DNA of 64,000 bases, taken from positions 186,001 through 250,000 of the forward strand of contig JAPMXV010000011.1 of NCBI GenBank assembly GCA_026936335.1, given 5' to 3'. Below the pieces are notes generated by a model. It did not search any database, was not told the origin of the DNA, and worked only from the letters and a program-made list of their open reading frames with translations. Below, piece after piece: positions 1 through 15,816 of this stretch (the first letter of the stretch is position 1; every line of letters starts with the position of its first letter). Position numbers and translations under genes: made by a program. This stretch comes from Mantamonas sphyraenae (taxonomy: Eukaryota > CRuMs > Mantamonadidae).

Positions 1-2186
1 GAAGTCCTCAACGAGCTTCTGCAATGTCAGGTACGGCTTGATCTTGTTCTTGCGCTTCCTGTTGGTACTCTCCACTGTGCTAAGGGCAATGAGCAGCCTC
101 TGTTGCTGGGCAGCTGTGACTCCTGGCGAACCTCGCAGCACATCTTCCATGGTGGCCAGCCCCAGGCAAACCACAACGGGGTGCGTGCCACGCACGTGGT
201 CCACAGTCATCTTGTCAAAGGCCACGCTCGCCAAATCCAGGATGTTAACCACGCTTGACGACAACCCCGGGGTCTCTTCCATCTGCCCTGCCTCCTCCGT
301 TGCCTCCTTCTGCTTGACCAACGCTTCCAAGCTGCTCTTGGACACTTTGCCGTTTGGCAGCTCCTTCTTCAGCTCCTTTTTGATGTCACGCACGTCACCC
401 GTGCGCTGCACAGTGCCTTGTTCGCTGAACCACACGCAGGTGGCATCCACCTGCTCGTCGTCGACGTACTTCAGGGCGGTGTTGCGCATCCCATGACCAA
501 TGCCGGTCACCAAATCCTCACGTGATGCTTGGTTATCGAACCGGACTTGCTCATCGTGGACTTTGGCCTCATGGACCCTGGGCTTGTGGCGTTTGCGTGA
601 CCGGTTCCCCTTCCTCGGTTGCTTTCCCGGCTTCCCCTTCCTCAGTTGCTTTCTATGCCTTCCCTTCTTCTGCTGCTGGGCAACCTGGTTCCTTGCTGCC
701 TGTTGCACCCGCACAGGCGCCCGTGAAAGCGACATCGGAGAGGTGGAGCCCATGGAGAACACAACACGCGCCTGTGTTCCCTGCTGCAGCACGACGTTCC
801 CATCCACATACGATGAGTAGTCGTCGTGAACGCGATCGTCATCAAACACTCGCCAATGCGTGTCGTCCACACCCAGGACGAGTACGTAGTGGCCTGCCAA
901 ACCATCGCCCAGATAGATGCCGATGGCCACCGCCTCACTGACGTCCATCCGCTCCACGACGGAGTTGCGTTCGTACGTGATCAAACAGTTTTCGGTGCAG
1001 GTGATCTCGTCTGTTTCCGTGCCAATCACCGTTGAGCATCTTCCACTAGAGCATGTCCATTGGAACTCTGCAACGTGGCCACTGTTAGCAGGCACGCTTG
1101 CAATGCTCGCCTGTGCTTCCACACTGGTCACCTTGTTGCCACACGAACAAAAAGCCTCCCTGGTTGTTGTTGAAAGTGCAGACGGGACGCCAGCGTTCTT
1201 GGCCTCCTCAAAAAGTGCCACGTGCTTCTCGTTTGCCAGCACCCTGTCGTCCATGGGCACGCGACTGGTGTCAAACGCACGAATGGCATGCTTGCTATCG
1301 ACACAACTGCAGAAGGTTGCCCACAAACACCCATAACTGCGGGAGAATGGGAGGCGTGGGGTGAGTGTGTGTGTGCAGGGTGCAGGCGCGCGTGGCGGCG
1401 CGCGTGTGGGCGCGTGTGTGGGGTCGATTCTCGCAACCTACGTCTCAGTCGAGCTTTGCTGGTGCCTCACAAGCCCGGAGTTGGAAACAACGGCGTCTGC
1501 ATGTAGCAGGAGCATCCATACTGTGCTGTCGTCAGCAGGAATGCCTTCCATTCCGGTGAGGTAGGCGAAGAGACCGACTAAACACCTGCCTTGCCACCTC
1601 CAATCTTCATGTACGTCCAGAGCCACAAGCCCGTTCGCGCCAACACTGAGAAGCAGCGCACGCACGGCGACGGTAGCGTGACACAACAATGCCATCGGGT
1701 TCCTTTGAGACGTGGGTTCGAGAGACCTGTCAGCAAAGGCACGAGCCGCGCCGGCACGCGCCAGAAAAAAACCTACTCTATGCCTCTCTTGCACTCTGCT
1801 ACAGTGGCACGGACATCCGTCACTGTGTTCAGATGCTCCACGGCGTCGGCAACAGTGCGTGTGCTCGGGGAAAGTGCGTCAGCAACGCCAGCGAGAGCAT
1901 CTGCACGCTGCTCCTGTGGCGTTGCGTCCCAAACTACCCAGGGCAGCACGTGTGAGTGTCTCTCTGCATAGACCCTGCAATCCAGGCCATACGTACCTTT
2001 GCACAGCTCGTTGAATACGTCCACTGCGTTGGGCATCTGCTGATGCGATTCCGATGCACTCGTTGTCTGCCTTGCTGCCCCAGCGGGAGAGCTTGGCGTC
2101 TCCCCAGTGGTTGTGGCGTGGGAGTCTGTGCCAGTTGTTGTTCGTGTAGTACGGGTGGACCGCAGATTGTATCTGTTGTTGACCAT
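1..2186 (-). CDS. Putative USP-like (peptidase C19) cysteine protease, 3' end missing
   Basis: The start is at ATG 2186. Three exons are inferred: 2186-1777, 1726-1442 and 1336-1, open off the left edge, giving at least 677 residues. The donors are both GTAGGT and the acceptors GACAG and CCGCAG; both joins keep frame. Around residue 152 there is a possible catalytic-Cys box, CHATVAVRALL, comparable to the C-F-x-N-A-x-x-Q-x-L box of ubiquitin-specific proteases. Around residue 381 there is a good His box, GHYVLVLGV, followed by WRVFDDDRV, as in USP family C-termini. Between them lie several CxC and CxxxxC pairs that may bind zinc. A Lys/Arg-rich stretch follows, then a region I do not recognise. 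The Cys box departs from consensus (no GNT before Cys, Arg in place of Gln), so activity is doubtful. The Ser/Thr-rich N-terminus begins MVNNRYNLRS. I see the motifs; the family assignment is inference. Confidence 0.45.
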
Positions 2187-3593
2187 GCGTTGTGTTGCCT
2201 GAGCAAGGGGCCGATTGGGAAGGCACTGGCCAGCGATGCCCACCAATACAAAGTTGCTTTTTACACTCGTGTGTTTGGTTGTGTGCAGATGATACAGTGT
2301 GGCGCGGTGCAGCGCCTGTGCGCAGCGGGCCGGACGGCGATATGTTCTTCAGCATCTCACCGTCTACATAGAGCTCTTATATGAACGAACCAATCACACA
2401 CAAGCGGAAACACGCGTACACGCCGTCCATCACCTCTGGCTCGACCTCACCACATTGGGCATGTGCTGCGCGAGGGGTGGCCAAGGCTGCACACATGGCC
2501 AAAGATACAAAGTAACAGCACACCACAGGGAGGGTGGTTTACGACGACTCTGTGCTATTGCATAAGTGTACGCAAGCGAATTGCCCAGCCAGTTGAAACG
2601 TGCATAACGGCGGGAGGTTGTGGGATGTGTTGGTACGCGAAGCGCAGCACCCGCTGTGCTCTGCGCCCACTCAGGTACTCCACCTCCTCCGCCTCCACCA
2701 TCTCCTCCACATCCACACTGTCCAAGTACCCACCCACTACCTGTGCTTGTCCTTTTCCACTCCCTCCTCCCCATGCTGCTCCAATGCCACCTCGACCATC
2801 GCCATCAAACACACAGCCCCGCATACCCAAACGTCCACGTGCCACCTCACCATCACTCACCGCATGTGCCACCTTGCTACACTCCTTTGCCAGTCGCAGA
2901 CACTTTGCATGGTACACAGTGGAGTGCACCACCTCGGCGACTCCGCATGCCCCTCCTCCCCCACCAGACTGCCCCCACGACACCACATCCTCACCAGTGT
3001 CTCTGCATCATGCTCCTGTCCCACCGACTGCATCACATGCTCCGTCAGCATGGGCATCAGCCCATGCATAGCTCCACGTTGGTCACAGCAGTGCAACCCA
3101 GTAGCACCACCCCTGTGCCTCAGACAGCACTCTGTGCGACGCAATGTGGGTGGTCCAAGACGACCCTCTGAGAGTGGGTGCAAGCGCCCTTCCCAGTTGA
3201 AGCGTCCACAATGGTACGAGATTGTGGGCCGAGTTGGAGGGCAATGCAGGGAAACGCCTGTTCATTTCCTCTCCTGAGAGGTTGCACGGCTAGACATGCA
3301 GACCACACCCATTCTCTGTGCTATGCGGCGCCCCACTAAGTCCCATCGGAGAACAAGCTTGCCCCCTCGCACAAGGAAGGGGGATTTGCTCAGCCGGTTT
3401 GGTACGGATTTTTCATCGCCAGCACACAGAACGCCTGGTCAGGAGGATTATACACGCGCGGGACGGCCTTGCCACTGCATCCCTCTCGTGGTGTGTAGAG
3501 TGGACTACGTCGGTTGTAGGCTGCTGTGAACTGTGTGCAAGGAGTGTGGACACCATACTGGTGATTCAGTTGGAGATGCGTGTCAGACCATCA
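2187..3593. other. Stretch without an assignable gene between protease-like gene and transposase
   Basis: No recognisable gene is found here on either strand. The best coding-like signal is on the minus strand. One open stretch (2986-2555) ends with an amphipathic, acidic-then-basic segment (SVDVEEMVEAEEVEYLSGRR). A second open stretch in another frame (3183 to about 2990) contains HDAETLVRM. The two cannot be joined by a normal-sized intron that I can find, and no ATG supports the first. The plus strand across 2640-3000 is C-rich and low in complexity. The area could hold a decayed gene, part of the neighbouring mobile element, or an intron-containing gene I failed to model. Confidence 0.3.
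2555..3183 (-). pseudogene. Possible coding remnant, unrecognised
   Basis: Two partly overlapping minus-strand open stretches in different frames occupy this interval. The upstream one (3183 down to about 2990) reads plausibly up to ETLVRM. The downstream one (about 2986 to 2555, ending at a TAG) reads plausibly from VHSTVYHAKC to the stop. The change of frame falls within about 80 bp. A GTGAGG donor near 2996 and a GGGCAG acceptor near 2971 would remove only 26 bp, too short for an intron of this genome. A frameshifted or decayed gene is therefore as likely as a real one. I do not recognise a family. Confidence 0.22.
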
Positions 3594-4634
3594 TCAGGCG
3601 ACATAGTTTGAGTGTTTGATCCAACCGTTCACTTCCCGCCATCCTACAAAATGTAGGGCATGGTCTATGGCAGCCTCTGTGCAGATGTCCACGCGATGGT
3701 GGTGCCGCCGCAGCATGGCCTTGAATTTGCTAAACATCTCCTCGATGGGGTTTAGGTATGGCGAGTATGCCGGGAGATACTCCAGCTCGACGCCGTACTG
3801 TGCACACAGCTGCTTCACTTCATCGCCCTTGTGAATCGAGCAGTTATCCAACACAATGACTGACTGCCTGTACCGCTGCATCCGTGGCAGCAAGCGATGC
3901 CGCAAAAAGAAAAGGAAATCCACACGCTTGTGTGCCCCAGTCCGCGTCTGCCAGCACATGAGACCATGCCTTCCGCCTCCAATGGCCGCCAGTACAGAGA
4001 TACTCCGTCTCTGGCGCGAGTAGGTTTGCACAGAGAGGGCGTCGACGCCCGGTTTGTTTCTTCCACGGCGACGCCAACACTCGCGGTTGTTGACTCCAGT
4101 CTCGTCGACCCACACTACATTCCTTGCGCGCATTCGTGCATCTGTACGTTGTAGCCGTTCAAAATCGCGCCGCCGCGCACGCACGTGCGGCTTCTTGCGT
4201 TCAGCAGGGACAATCTTCAACTTTTTCAGTCGCAACTGATGCCGTTGGCAGAATCTACACAGTGTAGACAGGGAAACTCGAAGATTGAATTGTCTCGTCA
4301 AAGCCAGCTGCATCTCATCAAGATACGTGGCACTGTGCTTCGCTATGAGGCGGACCAGGAATCGTTTGTGGTGCGCCTGCAATTTTTCTGGCCGCCCACC
4401 CGCACGAGGTTGAGGTGCCACACCTCCTGTGGCACGAAACTGGGCAACGTACTTGTGCACAGCACCTACGCTGACCTTCCAGTGCAAGGCTACCTGCTTC
4501 ATTGATTGCGGGGGGTTTGCGTTCAGGTAGCCGTTTACAATGTTGAGGCGCATCGCTTCCGGGATGGCAGAACCAGACTTGTACACCCCACCGTGTGTGT
4601 TGATCTTGAACGTTGGGTTCATTGCACTGGGCAT
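3594..4634 (-). CDS. Tc1/mariner-IS630 superfamily DDE transposase (DD34E)
   Basis: This is a single uninterrupted frame of 346 residues. The N-terminal part has a helix-turn-helix pattern (MKQVALHWKVSVGAVHKYV, about residues 45-63), followed by a GRP-like basic hinge and a second DNA-binding helix region. The catalytic core shows all three acidic residues: D177 in VWVDETG, D263 in VIVLDNCSIH, and E298 in SPYLNPIEEMF. There are 34 residues between the second Asp and the Glu, the DD34E spacing of Tc1-type elements. The protein would bind terminal inverted repeats and move the element by cut and paste at TA sites. The frame is intact, so it may be active or recently arrived. I could not identify convincing terminal inverted repeats in the flanks. 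Confidence 0.88.
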   Translation of the reverse strand: MPSAMNPTFKINTHGGVYKSGSAIPEAMRLNIVNGYLNANPPQSMKQVALHWKVSVGAVHKYVAQFRATGGVAPQPRAGGRPEKLQAHHKRFLVRLIAKHSATYLDEMQLALTRQFNLRVSLSTLCRFCQRHQLRLKKLKIVPAERKKPHVRARRRDFERLQRTDARMRARNVVWVDETGVNNRECWRRRGRNKPGVDALSVQTYSRQRRSISVLAAIGGGRHGLMCWQTRTGAHKRVDFLFFLRHRLLPRMQRYRQSVIVLDNCSIHKGDEVKQLCAQYGVELEYLPAYSPYLNPIEEMFSKFKAMLRRHHHRVDICTEAAIDHALHFVGWREVNGWIKHSNYVA

Positions 4635-4983
4635 GTTGGTTTGGTGACAATTTCTGATCCGTCAGGTTGGCGTCTGGTGCGCCTTGTCCATCACACCTGC
4701 TTGACATCCCTTCTCGTCCACACAATGCATTGTTCGCAAGGATTCATTGTCACCATTGAATAGATGAGTTCGGGTAGCTTCTTTCAGTGCGCGTGGAAAC
4801 CGAAGGGGGTGGGAACGATTGGCGGTTGGAGCTCAGCCAACCGGGGTGTGAACATCTCTGTGATCACAAAGGACCCACAGATGAGTGATATCATGCCTCG
4901 GTGAACATTCTATGTGTTTCTGGGCGTTGTTCTCGGTGGTGGAGCCACGTTCACGCTCAATTGCAACCACCTGACCAACGATC
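4635..4983. other. Intergenic region between transposase and DPH1
   Basis: These 349 bases contain no coding signal on either strand. They hold the upstream region of the transposase and the 3' flank of DPH1. An imperfect inverted pair is visible (GGTGACAA near 4642 and TTGTCACC near 4748), but it does not match anything on the other side of the transposase, so I do not call it a terminal repeat. Confidence 0.5.
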
Positions 4984-6597
4984 TCACTGGTCGACCCCCT
5001 CCTCCACCGTAGCCCCATCTGCATTGCCACTCGTCTTTTTCTTCTTCTTGCGTCCTCGCTTCCACGGCTTGCTCGCGTTGGCTGCCCGTGTCTTTGCTCG
5101 TGTGCTGGAGCGGCCGTAGTAATTGCTCCACGAGCCGCCATCGGCGCTGTAGAAATCCATGGGGTACACCGACTTCCACTCGACCTGCTTCAGGGCCACC
5201 GTCATCTCGTAGGTGTTCAGCAGAGGCTTGCCAAACGCATAGCCCCAATCGATGGACAGGCGAGGGCAGGCCACCTGCACCCATGCATCCACCTCTGCAA
5301 ACAGCGCCAGCTTGCTGGGAAAGATCTCGCTGAGCAGAAGCACCAGCGGGGTCTTTCCCGCATCTTCCACCTGCTTCTTCATGCGCTCAAGGATGCCTGT
5401 GTTGCCCTGGCGTCCTAGGGTGCCCAGGATGATGCCCACGCACTTTGCATCCACACTGCGTGCAATGGCCTCCTGCCGGATCTCATGCATTTTGGCGTGT
5501 TGATACCCTTCCTGTGTGAATTCCTTGCTGTACGGATCGTACCGGTACGCCGGTGTGTCCGGGTTGCTGATCATGATGCTCTCCAGATGGAAGCGGCCGT
5601 CGCCCAGGTACAGAACCGCGGCCATGTCCTCACGCACCTGCGGTGAAGTGCATCCCAGCACTTCGCCTGCACTCAAGGGCTTGGACTGCGGCACCACAAT
5701 CTCTGCAAAGTGCTGGCTGAGCAGACGTTGCGACACCTGCAACGCACTGGCAAACTGGATGGTTCCCACAAGCATCAACTTGCTATCTGCCGCAAAGTTG
5801 GCCTTGACTGTGTCCACAAAGTGTTGCACGTCGATGCTGATGTCCACAAACACATACACCAGCCGCACACTCGTCTGCGTCACGGGCACCAGGCAGCTGT
5901 GACCATAGTGCACCATCAGATCCACCCCCAATGCCTTGGCTGTGTAATCGTCCACACAGCACGCCCCGTATGTCACATCTCCCATAATTACTGTGTCTGC
6001 CCCCGTGAAGCTGGTGAACACCACAGGGCGGAAGCGGTGTGGGTCAGTCACTTTTGTCCGCCGCATGCCCTCAACACGCCACCCCCCGCTCTCTCAGCAA
6101 ACTCGCAACGTACTCTTCCAGAATGTCTGCAATGGTGCATGCGTACATAAGCAGGCCTTCGGGCATCTGCAGCGCCACTCGTTTTGCATTGAACTGCTGA
6201 ATACGTGCAATGGTCTTTGGAATCTCAAAGTTGTAGTTGCTCGGAAGCACAGAGATGGCCTTTTGCAGCGCTTCGTTGCCTGCCACCTCCTCTGGAATGT
6301 GTGAAAGTGTTTTCGGGTTCCCTCCGCTGCCGCTGCTGCTGCTGCTTCCGGCCCCCGTGGCCGCTTCCTGGGCCTCGTCGTTCGTGTTCAGTACTACCAT
6401 CGCCTCAATGGCCCCCACCTCGTCAGTGTCCTCCACACTCGTTCCAATGTCGATTCCAGCTCGCTCGGCAGCCTCTTTCTTCTTTGCCGAGCCGTCAAAG
6501 CGTTTCGGGAGCATCGCAAGGGAAAGGTTGGCGTTGAAAGCGGCTGTATTCGAAATCAATGTCACACACTCCTTTCTCCTCTCCATGACCCGGTTCA

Positions 6598-6598
<1 letters not shown>
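4984..6598 (-). CDS. DPH1: Diphthamide synthase subunit 1 (2-(3-amino-3-carboxypropyl)histidine synthase)
   Basis: Two exons, 6598-6114 and 6010-4984, encode 503 residues. The 103-bp intron begins GTACGT and ends CACCAG; removing it restores [20 protein letters not shown], the conserved DPH1 sequence. The family uses a 4Fe-4S cluster and S-adenosylmethionine to add a 3-amino-3-carboxypropyl group to a histidine of elongation factor 2, the first step of diphthamide synthesis, working with DPH2 in the cytosol. The three cluster cysteines are visible in context: [16 protein letters not shown] and [12 protein letters not shown]. The C-terminus is a Lys/Arg-rich tail (KRGRKKKKK). The upstream, weakly conserved region contains a poly-Ser insert. 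The proposed ATG (6598-6596) overlaps the last base of the ABCC stop codon (TAATG). A later start at an internal Met is possible. Confidence 0.93.
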
Positions 6599-11754
<5,156 letters not shown>

Positions 11755-11809
11755 GGTTGCGCAGTCGGGCGGAGGGTTGGAGGCGCCACCGCAGGCACAC
11801 AGATCGACG
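11755..11809. promoter_or_regulatory. 55-bp divergent intergenic region, presumed shared promoter
   Basis: Only 55 bases separate the inferred ATG of the ABCC gene (minus strand) from that of the four-pass membrane protein (plus strand). No TATA-like element is visible. Either both promoters are contained here or each extends into the other gene's first exon. Confidence 0.4.
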
Positions 11810-12526
11810 ATGTTCACGACAATTCGACTGTTGACCACCAACAACTACCTGGTGGTTCGTTCGCGTGTGCGACGCCTGCTGTTTCTGATGATCATCCTGG
11901 GCGCGGTGGACATCGGCGTGTCGTTCATGTACGATCGCCTGCCTGCATACGGTGCCTACCTGCTGTATCTGGGCATTTCCACGCTCGTGGCTGCCATTGT
12001 GGGCATTGCTGGCTTCCGAGCCGAGTCGTTGCCGCTGCTCTTTGTGTTCTGGCTGTTCCTTGTGGGCCGCGTGGTTGTCTACCTCCTGATTGACTTTGGC
12101 ATCATCGACCTGTACGAGGGCCAGGACGCCTTCCAAGTGCTGGGCTACTTCCTTCCCATCCTCCACCTGGTCATTGGTTTCCTGTACGTGGCGGCCGTCG
12201 GGCGCTTCTTGCGCATGTTGCGTGAACGCAAGCAGAACCCGGCTGCCTACCAGAACCTGAACGACGGCCAGCAAACCGTCGTGACCGCCACTGTGGTCAC
12301 GCAAAGTCCTGCTCAGTATTCTCAGCAGCAGCAGGGTGGGTACGGCCAGCAACACGCGCAGGCAGGCACCTACAGTGCCCCGCCCCCCACCAACCCCGGC
12401 TACTCCCAGGGTCAGCCTGTGCAAGGATACGGACAGCAACAGCAACAGCACCCTTACGCCCCGCAGCCCTCGTACCAGGGCCAACCGCAGCCAACTGGAC
12501 GTGCGCAGGGTGGCGAGCTGCTCTGA
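11810..12526 (+). CDS. Four-pass membrane protein with Gln/Pro/Gly/Tyr-rich tail
   Basis: This frame of 238 residues starts at ATG 11810 (MFTTIRLLTTNNYLVV). An in-frame ATG at 11699 would overlap the divergent ABCC first exon and is less likely. Four hydrophobic segments are visible at about residues 20-40, 45-67, 68-92 (with VGRVVVYLLIDFGII) and 105-128, ending in a basic stretch (RFLRMLRERKQ) that suggests a cytosolic C-terminus. The last 90 residues are low-complexity, rich in Gln, Pro, Gly and Tyr (QQQQGGYGQQ, PSYQGQPQPTG), like tails that interact with WW domains or self-associate. I do not recognise the family; tetraspan-type scaffold proteins are one possibility, by inference only. Confidence 0.8.
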   Translation: MFTTIRLLTTNNYLVVRSRVRRLLFLMIILGAVDIGVSFMYDRLPAYGAYLLYLGISTLVAAIVGIAGFRAESLPLLFVFWLFLVGRVVVYLLIDFGIIDLYEGQDAFQVLGYFLPILHLVIGFLYVAAVGRFLRMLRERKQNPAAYQNLNDGQQTVVTATVVTQSPAQYSQQQQGGYGQQHAQAGTYSAPPPTNPGYSQGQPVQGYGQQQQQHPYAPQPSYQGQPQPTGRAQGGELL

Positions 12527-12575
12527 GGAAAGGCCAAATCAGGAAGCAACAAATTTTGATTTTTTGCAAACCTTT

Positions 12576-15500
12576 TTACAACGCCAGACGAGGGGTCCCT
12601 GGTTGCGTGGGACCCACGGCTGCTTGGTCAATGGTGTCTTCTGGGCTGTCACGTGTGTCTGCGCTTGCAGTTTCGGCTGTGACGTCATTGAAGGAGCTCG
12701 AACTGCTTTCGCGTTCGCTGGCCATGGCAGCAATGGTTTCCACGCCGTCGTTGTGCTCGTCCAGGTCGTCACTTTCGCTGTGCTCTGTGCCAGAGGCGTC
12801 GCCATCGTCAAAGAGCGAGTCGCGACGCGAGCTTGTCAACGCCCACTTTTGCGTGCGAACACGCTGGGTGTCCAAGTGTTGGCCCTCATTCTCCATGGGT
12901 TTCGCATGCGATGCCGACGAGGAAGAGGCAAGAGAGGAGGAGGAGGGTGCGCGTACGTTGAGGGCCGGCACGGGCACGATTGCGTTCTTGCCCAGAGTCT
13001 TGCCGTAGCCGCCGGCGTGGGGCTCGGGTTGCTTGCCCTTGTCGCTGCTGCCGGCATTGTTGTCTTTGGCCTTGCTCTTGCGTTTCCATGGCAGACTGAT
13101 GCGATTGGAGGCGTGTGCGTTGGAGAAGCCCTCCTCGTCCTCTTCAATGTCAAAGGGCAGCGGCACGTGCTTGGTGACACGAAACTCGCCCGCGTTTGCC
13201 AGCTGTTCGTTCTCCAAACGCAGCAGATTCCACTGGATGCGACGCAGGACAGAAACCAGCCCCACAACGGAGCGGAACCAGACCGGGTTGAAGATGAGAA
13301 AGTCTGGCGAAAGGGCAAAGATCCACATCAGGCGCCCAAAGAGGTTGGAAACCATGGCCCAGTAGTAGAACAGGGGGGTGCCGTAGAGGAGTTCGTTGCG
13401 AAGGAACTTGTACTGTGCACCGGGCTTGAAGAGACCCCAATCACGCACAAAATCCCAGTACGTTGCGTAGCAGGTGTTGAACACAGCGGCCAGGATCCAC
13501 ATGATGCGGTACTGGTTGTACGACTCGTTGTTGGCTGCCTCTGCACCACTGAGCTGCAGGTTGAGGGTGGAGAAGAGGACGACGAGCAGAGCACTCAAAT
13601 ACTTGCCGGCGTTGATGAGATGCGGGTTTGCCTTTTTCGTGTCGTAGTAGCGGCGCAGACACTGCATGAAGCGAAAGTAGGCAGGCATGCAGGAGATGAT
13701 GGGCACGGCAATGAGTTGTTGGTTGGTGCACACGTCGCCGCCGCTCCAGTAGTCGGTGACGATGTAACACAGAGACAACTCCATGTCCTGCATGATGATC
13801 ACCGCACTGTTCATCTGATCGGCAATGAAGAAGTCGCGGAACACGACTTCGGTGAACGGGGCCGACAGGATGACGAGGAACACCGAGAGGAGCCAGCGGC
13901 GGGTGCCATAAAAGAGGTGGCGAGTGGGCCACAGAATAAACACAATGATGGCGAGGATGAAAGCGAGCATAAAGAGACGAGAGTCGATGAACTGCGTGAC
14001 TTGGATGTAGGGATCGTATTCGCCACTACCTCCGTTTTTCAGCGTGCGCAGGTAGAGCCAGGCACAGCCGGACCAGGCAAGGGTGAGGATGCTTGCAGCT
14101 TGCCCTGCTTGGATCGGCGTCAGATGGTTGTGCAGGTCGTGGTCAAAGATGAACTTCCAGTTGACGTGCACCCTGGTCCACATGAAGATGTTGAGGGCGT
14201 AGCCCCAGGAAAAGAGGATGAATAAGAAGGTCCAGCGGAACGTGGCCATGACAGCTGTGAGTGATTCGATGCGATCAATTTGCACGAGAACAGCCGGATC
14301 CGAGGCGTACGTGGCAGCGGCAATGAGCACGGGGATGGAGATGCCCAGACAGAGGCCGAGAATGAAGGCGGGCCAAACCTGTTCCTTTTCCAGCACCTGG
14401 GCCTCATCCATGCGCTTCTGTGCCTTGTCTGTGCTTCCATTGTAGTACTCGTCCGCAAACAGTTGCAGAGTGAGCTTTTTGTTGATGATGAGGTCTTCGT
14501 GGTCGACAAACTGGTAGCTGCGCACGAGGTCGACGTACTCGGAGCCGCATTTCTGTGTGTGGCATGCGAGAGACACAGAGACAAGTGTGAGGGGTGGGTG
14601 GGGAAGGGGTGGGTGGGGAGAGATTGGAGGGGCGACGGCCTGTGCACACGTACCTGCTCTGCATACTTGTCAAACTTCTTCATGATCTTGACAATGGCGG
14701 TAAAGTTGAGTGTGCAGTAGTTCTGCAACATGGTCTGTGCCTTGAAGAGCTCGATAAAGGCCCTTTTCAGTGTTTTGTGGTACTTTGCGCGTGCGGCTTC
14801 GTCCATGTGACCTTCGTGTTGGTCCTGGTTTTCGCCGTTGACGTTGTGATGGACAAACATGTCCTTGAGGGTGGCAGAGAAGCCCAGGTTGTTGGGCACG
14901 TGCTGGCCACTCTTGAGCGCATCGATTTGGCGCTTGAGTTGGGTGAGCCGTGTCTTGTTCTGTCGGTGGCGGTCGAGGTAGAACTCGTTCACCTTGATGA
15001 CCTCGTTGTCGGCAAACTCGAAAAAGGCGTGGAACGTGCTGTTGACGACGACACCATCCTCTTCCGGAACAACCGTCACCCTGTTTGTGTGTGGCACGGG
15101 CTTCAGCGTGCATCGGGGCACTTTGTACTCAGGGGCTGCGGGTGGGCAACGGGCGGGGTGCAACTGGGTGAGCAATCCGCGCGTTCACGCTTTGCAGCTG
15201 CCAAAACAGACACAAACGCTTGGCAAACGGTAGATTACGGCGCCAAACGCCCCCATGTGTTTGTGGACACAGTGAGGGAAGCGCATTGGCCACGTGGACA
15301 CGGTGTGACCCGGCAGCGTGTGCGGCATGTGGAAAAACGGCCGGGTCCGAGACACCGCCCACGCACACGTACGTTTGCTGACGGCGAAGGAGCGCCTGCG
15401 ACTGGGAGAGGTGGGACCTGAGATGCGCGAGAGAGGCATGACGTGTGTGACGGAGCCGCCAGAGGATGACGGTTCGTTCTGTGTGGACGACGGAAACGCT

Positions 15501-15631
15501 GGGGCGCGGCGCTTTTCCTCCTCCAGCGAAGCAATGGTGGCCTTGATACGCTTCTTTCCCTCCTTGTAGTCAAAGTAGCGTTTTCGCCACTCTGGAATGA
15601 GCTGCTGCTGCATTTGCTTCCCAAACTTCAT
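12576..15631 (-). CDS. SPX-EXS domain phosphate exporter, XPR1/PHO1/SYG1 family
   Basis: Three exons (15631-15373, 15135-14654, 14552-12576) encode 905 residues. The introns are 237 bp (GTACGT...CCCGCAG) and 101 bp (GTACGT...CACACAG); both joins keep frame. The protein starts MKFGKQMQQQLIPEWRKRY, the typical SPX N-terminus, and the SPX domain closes with LNFTAIVKIMKKFDK, whose lysines bind inositol pyrophosphates in this family. A set of transmembrane helices follows, then an EXS domain with WPTRHLFYGTRRWLL, PAYFRFMQCLRRYYD and the conserved YATYWDFVRDWGLF. The tail of about 200 residues is Ser- and charge-rich. Family members export inorganic phosphate in response to inositol pyrophosphate levels. 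The short gap to the convergent plus-strand gene is 49 bp. Confidence 0.93.
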
Positions 15632-15816
15632 GGTGGACGACTGTGGAGGTTTCTTTGGGGGGACGGTCGCGGCGAAAAGGGCTGCCCTTCCTGCACAGAA
15701 GACCAGGCAAGGACACAAGGACACAAGAGAAGGAAGTGGAAGGAGGACAGTTGGACAGTGGAGGGGCTGCAATTCATGCCGCAAATTCAGCGAGGCAAGG
15801 GGAGGAGGTCTTCAAA

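Noticed and set aside
3400-4800. Terminal inverted repeats of the Tc1-type element
   Set aside because: Short matches such as CACGCGC and GGTGACAA occur but are not positioned as matching ends next to TA dinucleotides.
12336-14225. A 629-codon plus-strand open frame opposite XPR1
   Set aside because: It is antisense to the EXS domain exon and has no recognisable domain.
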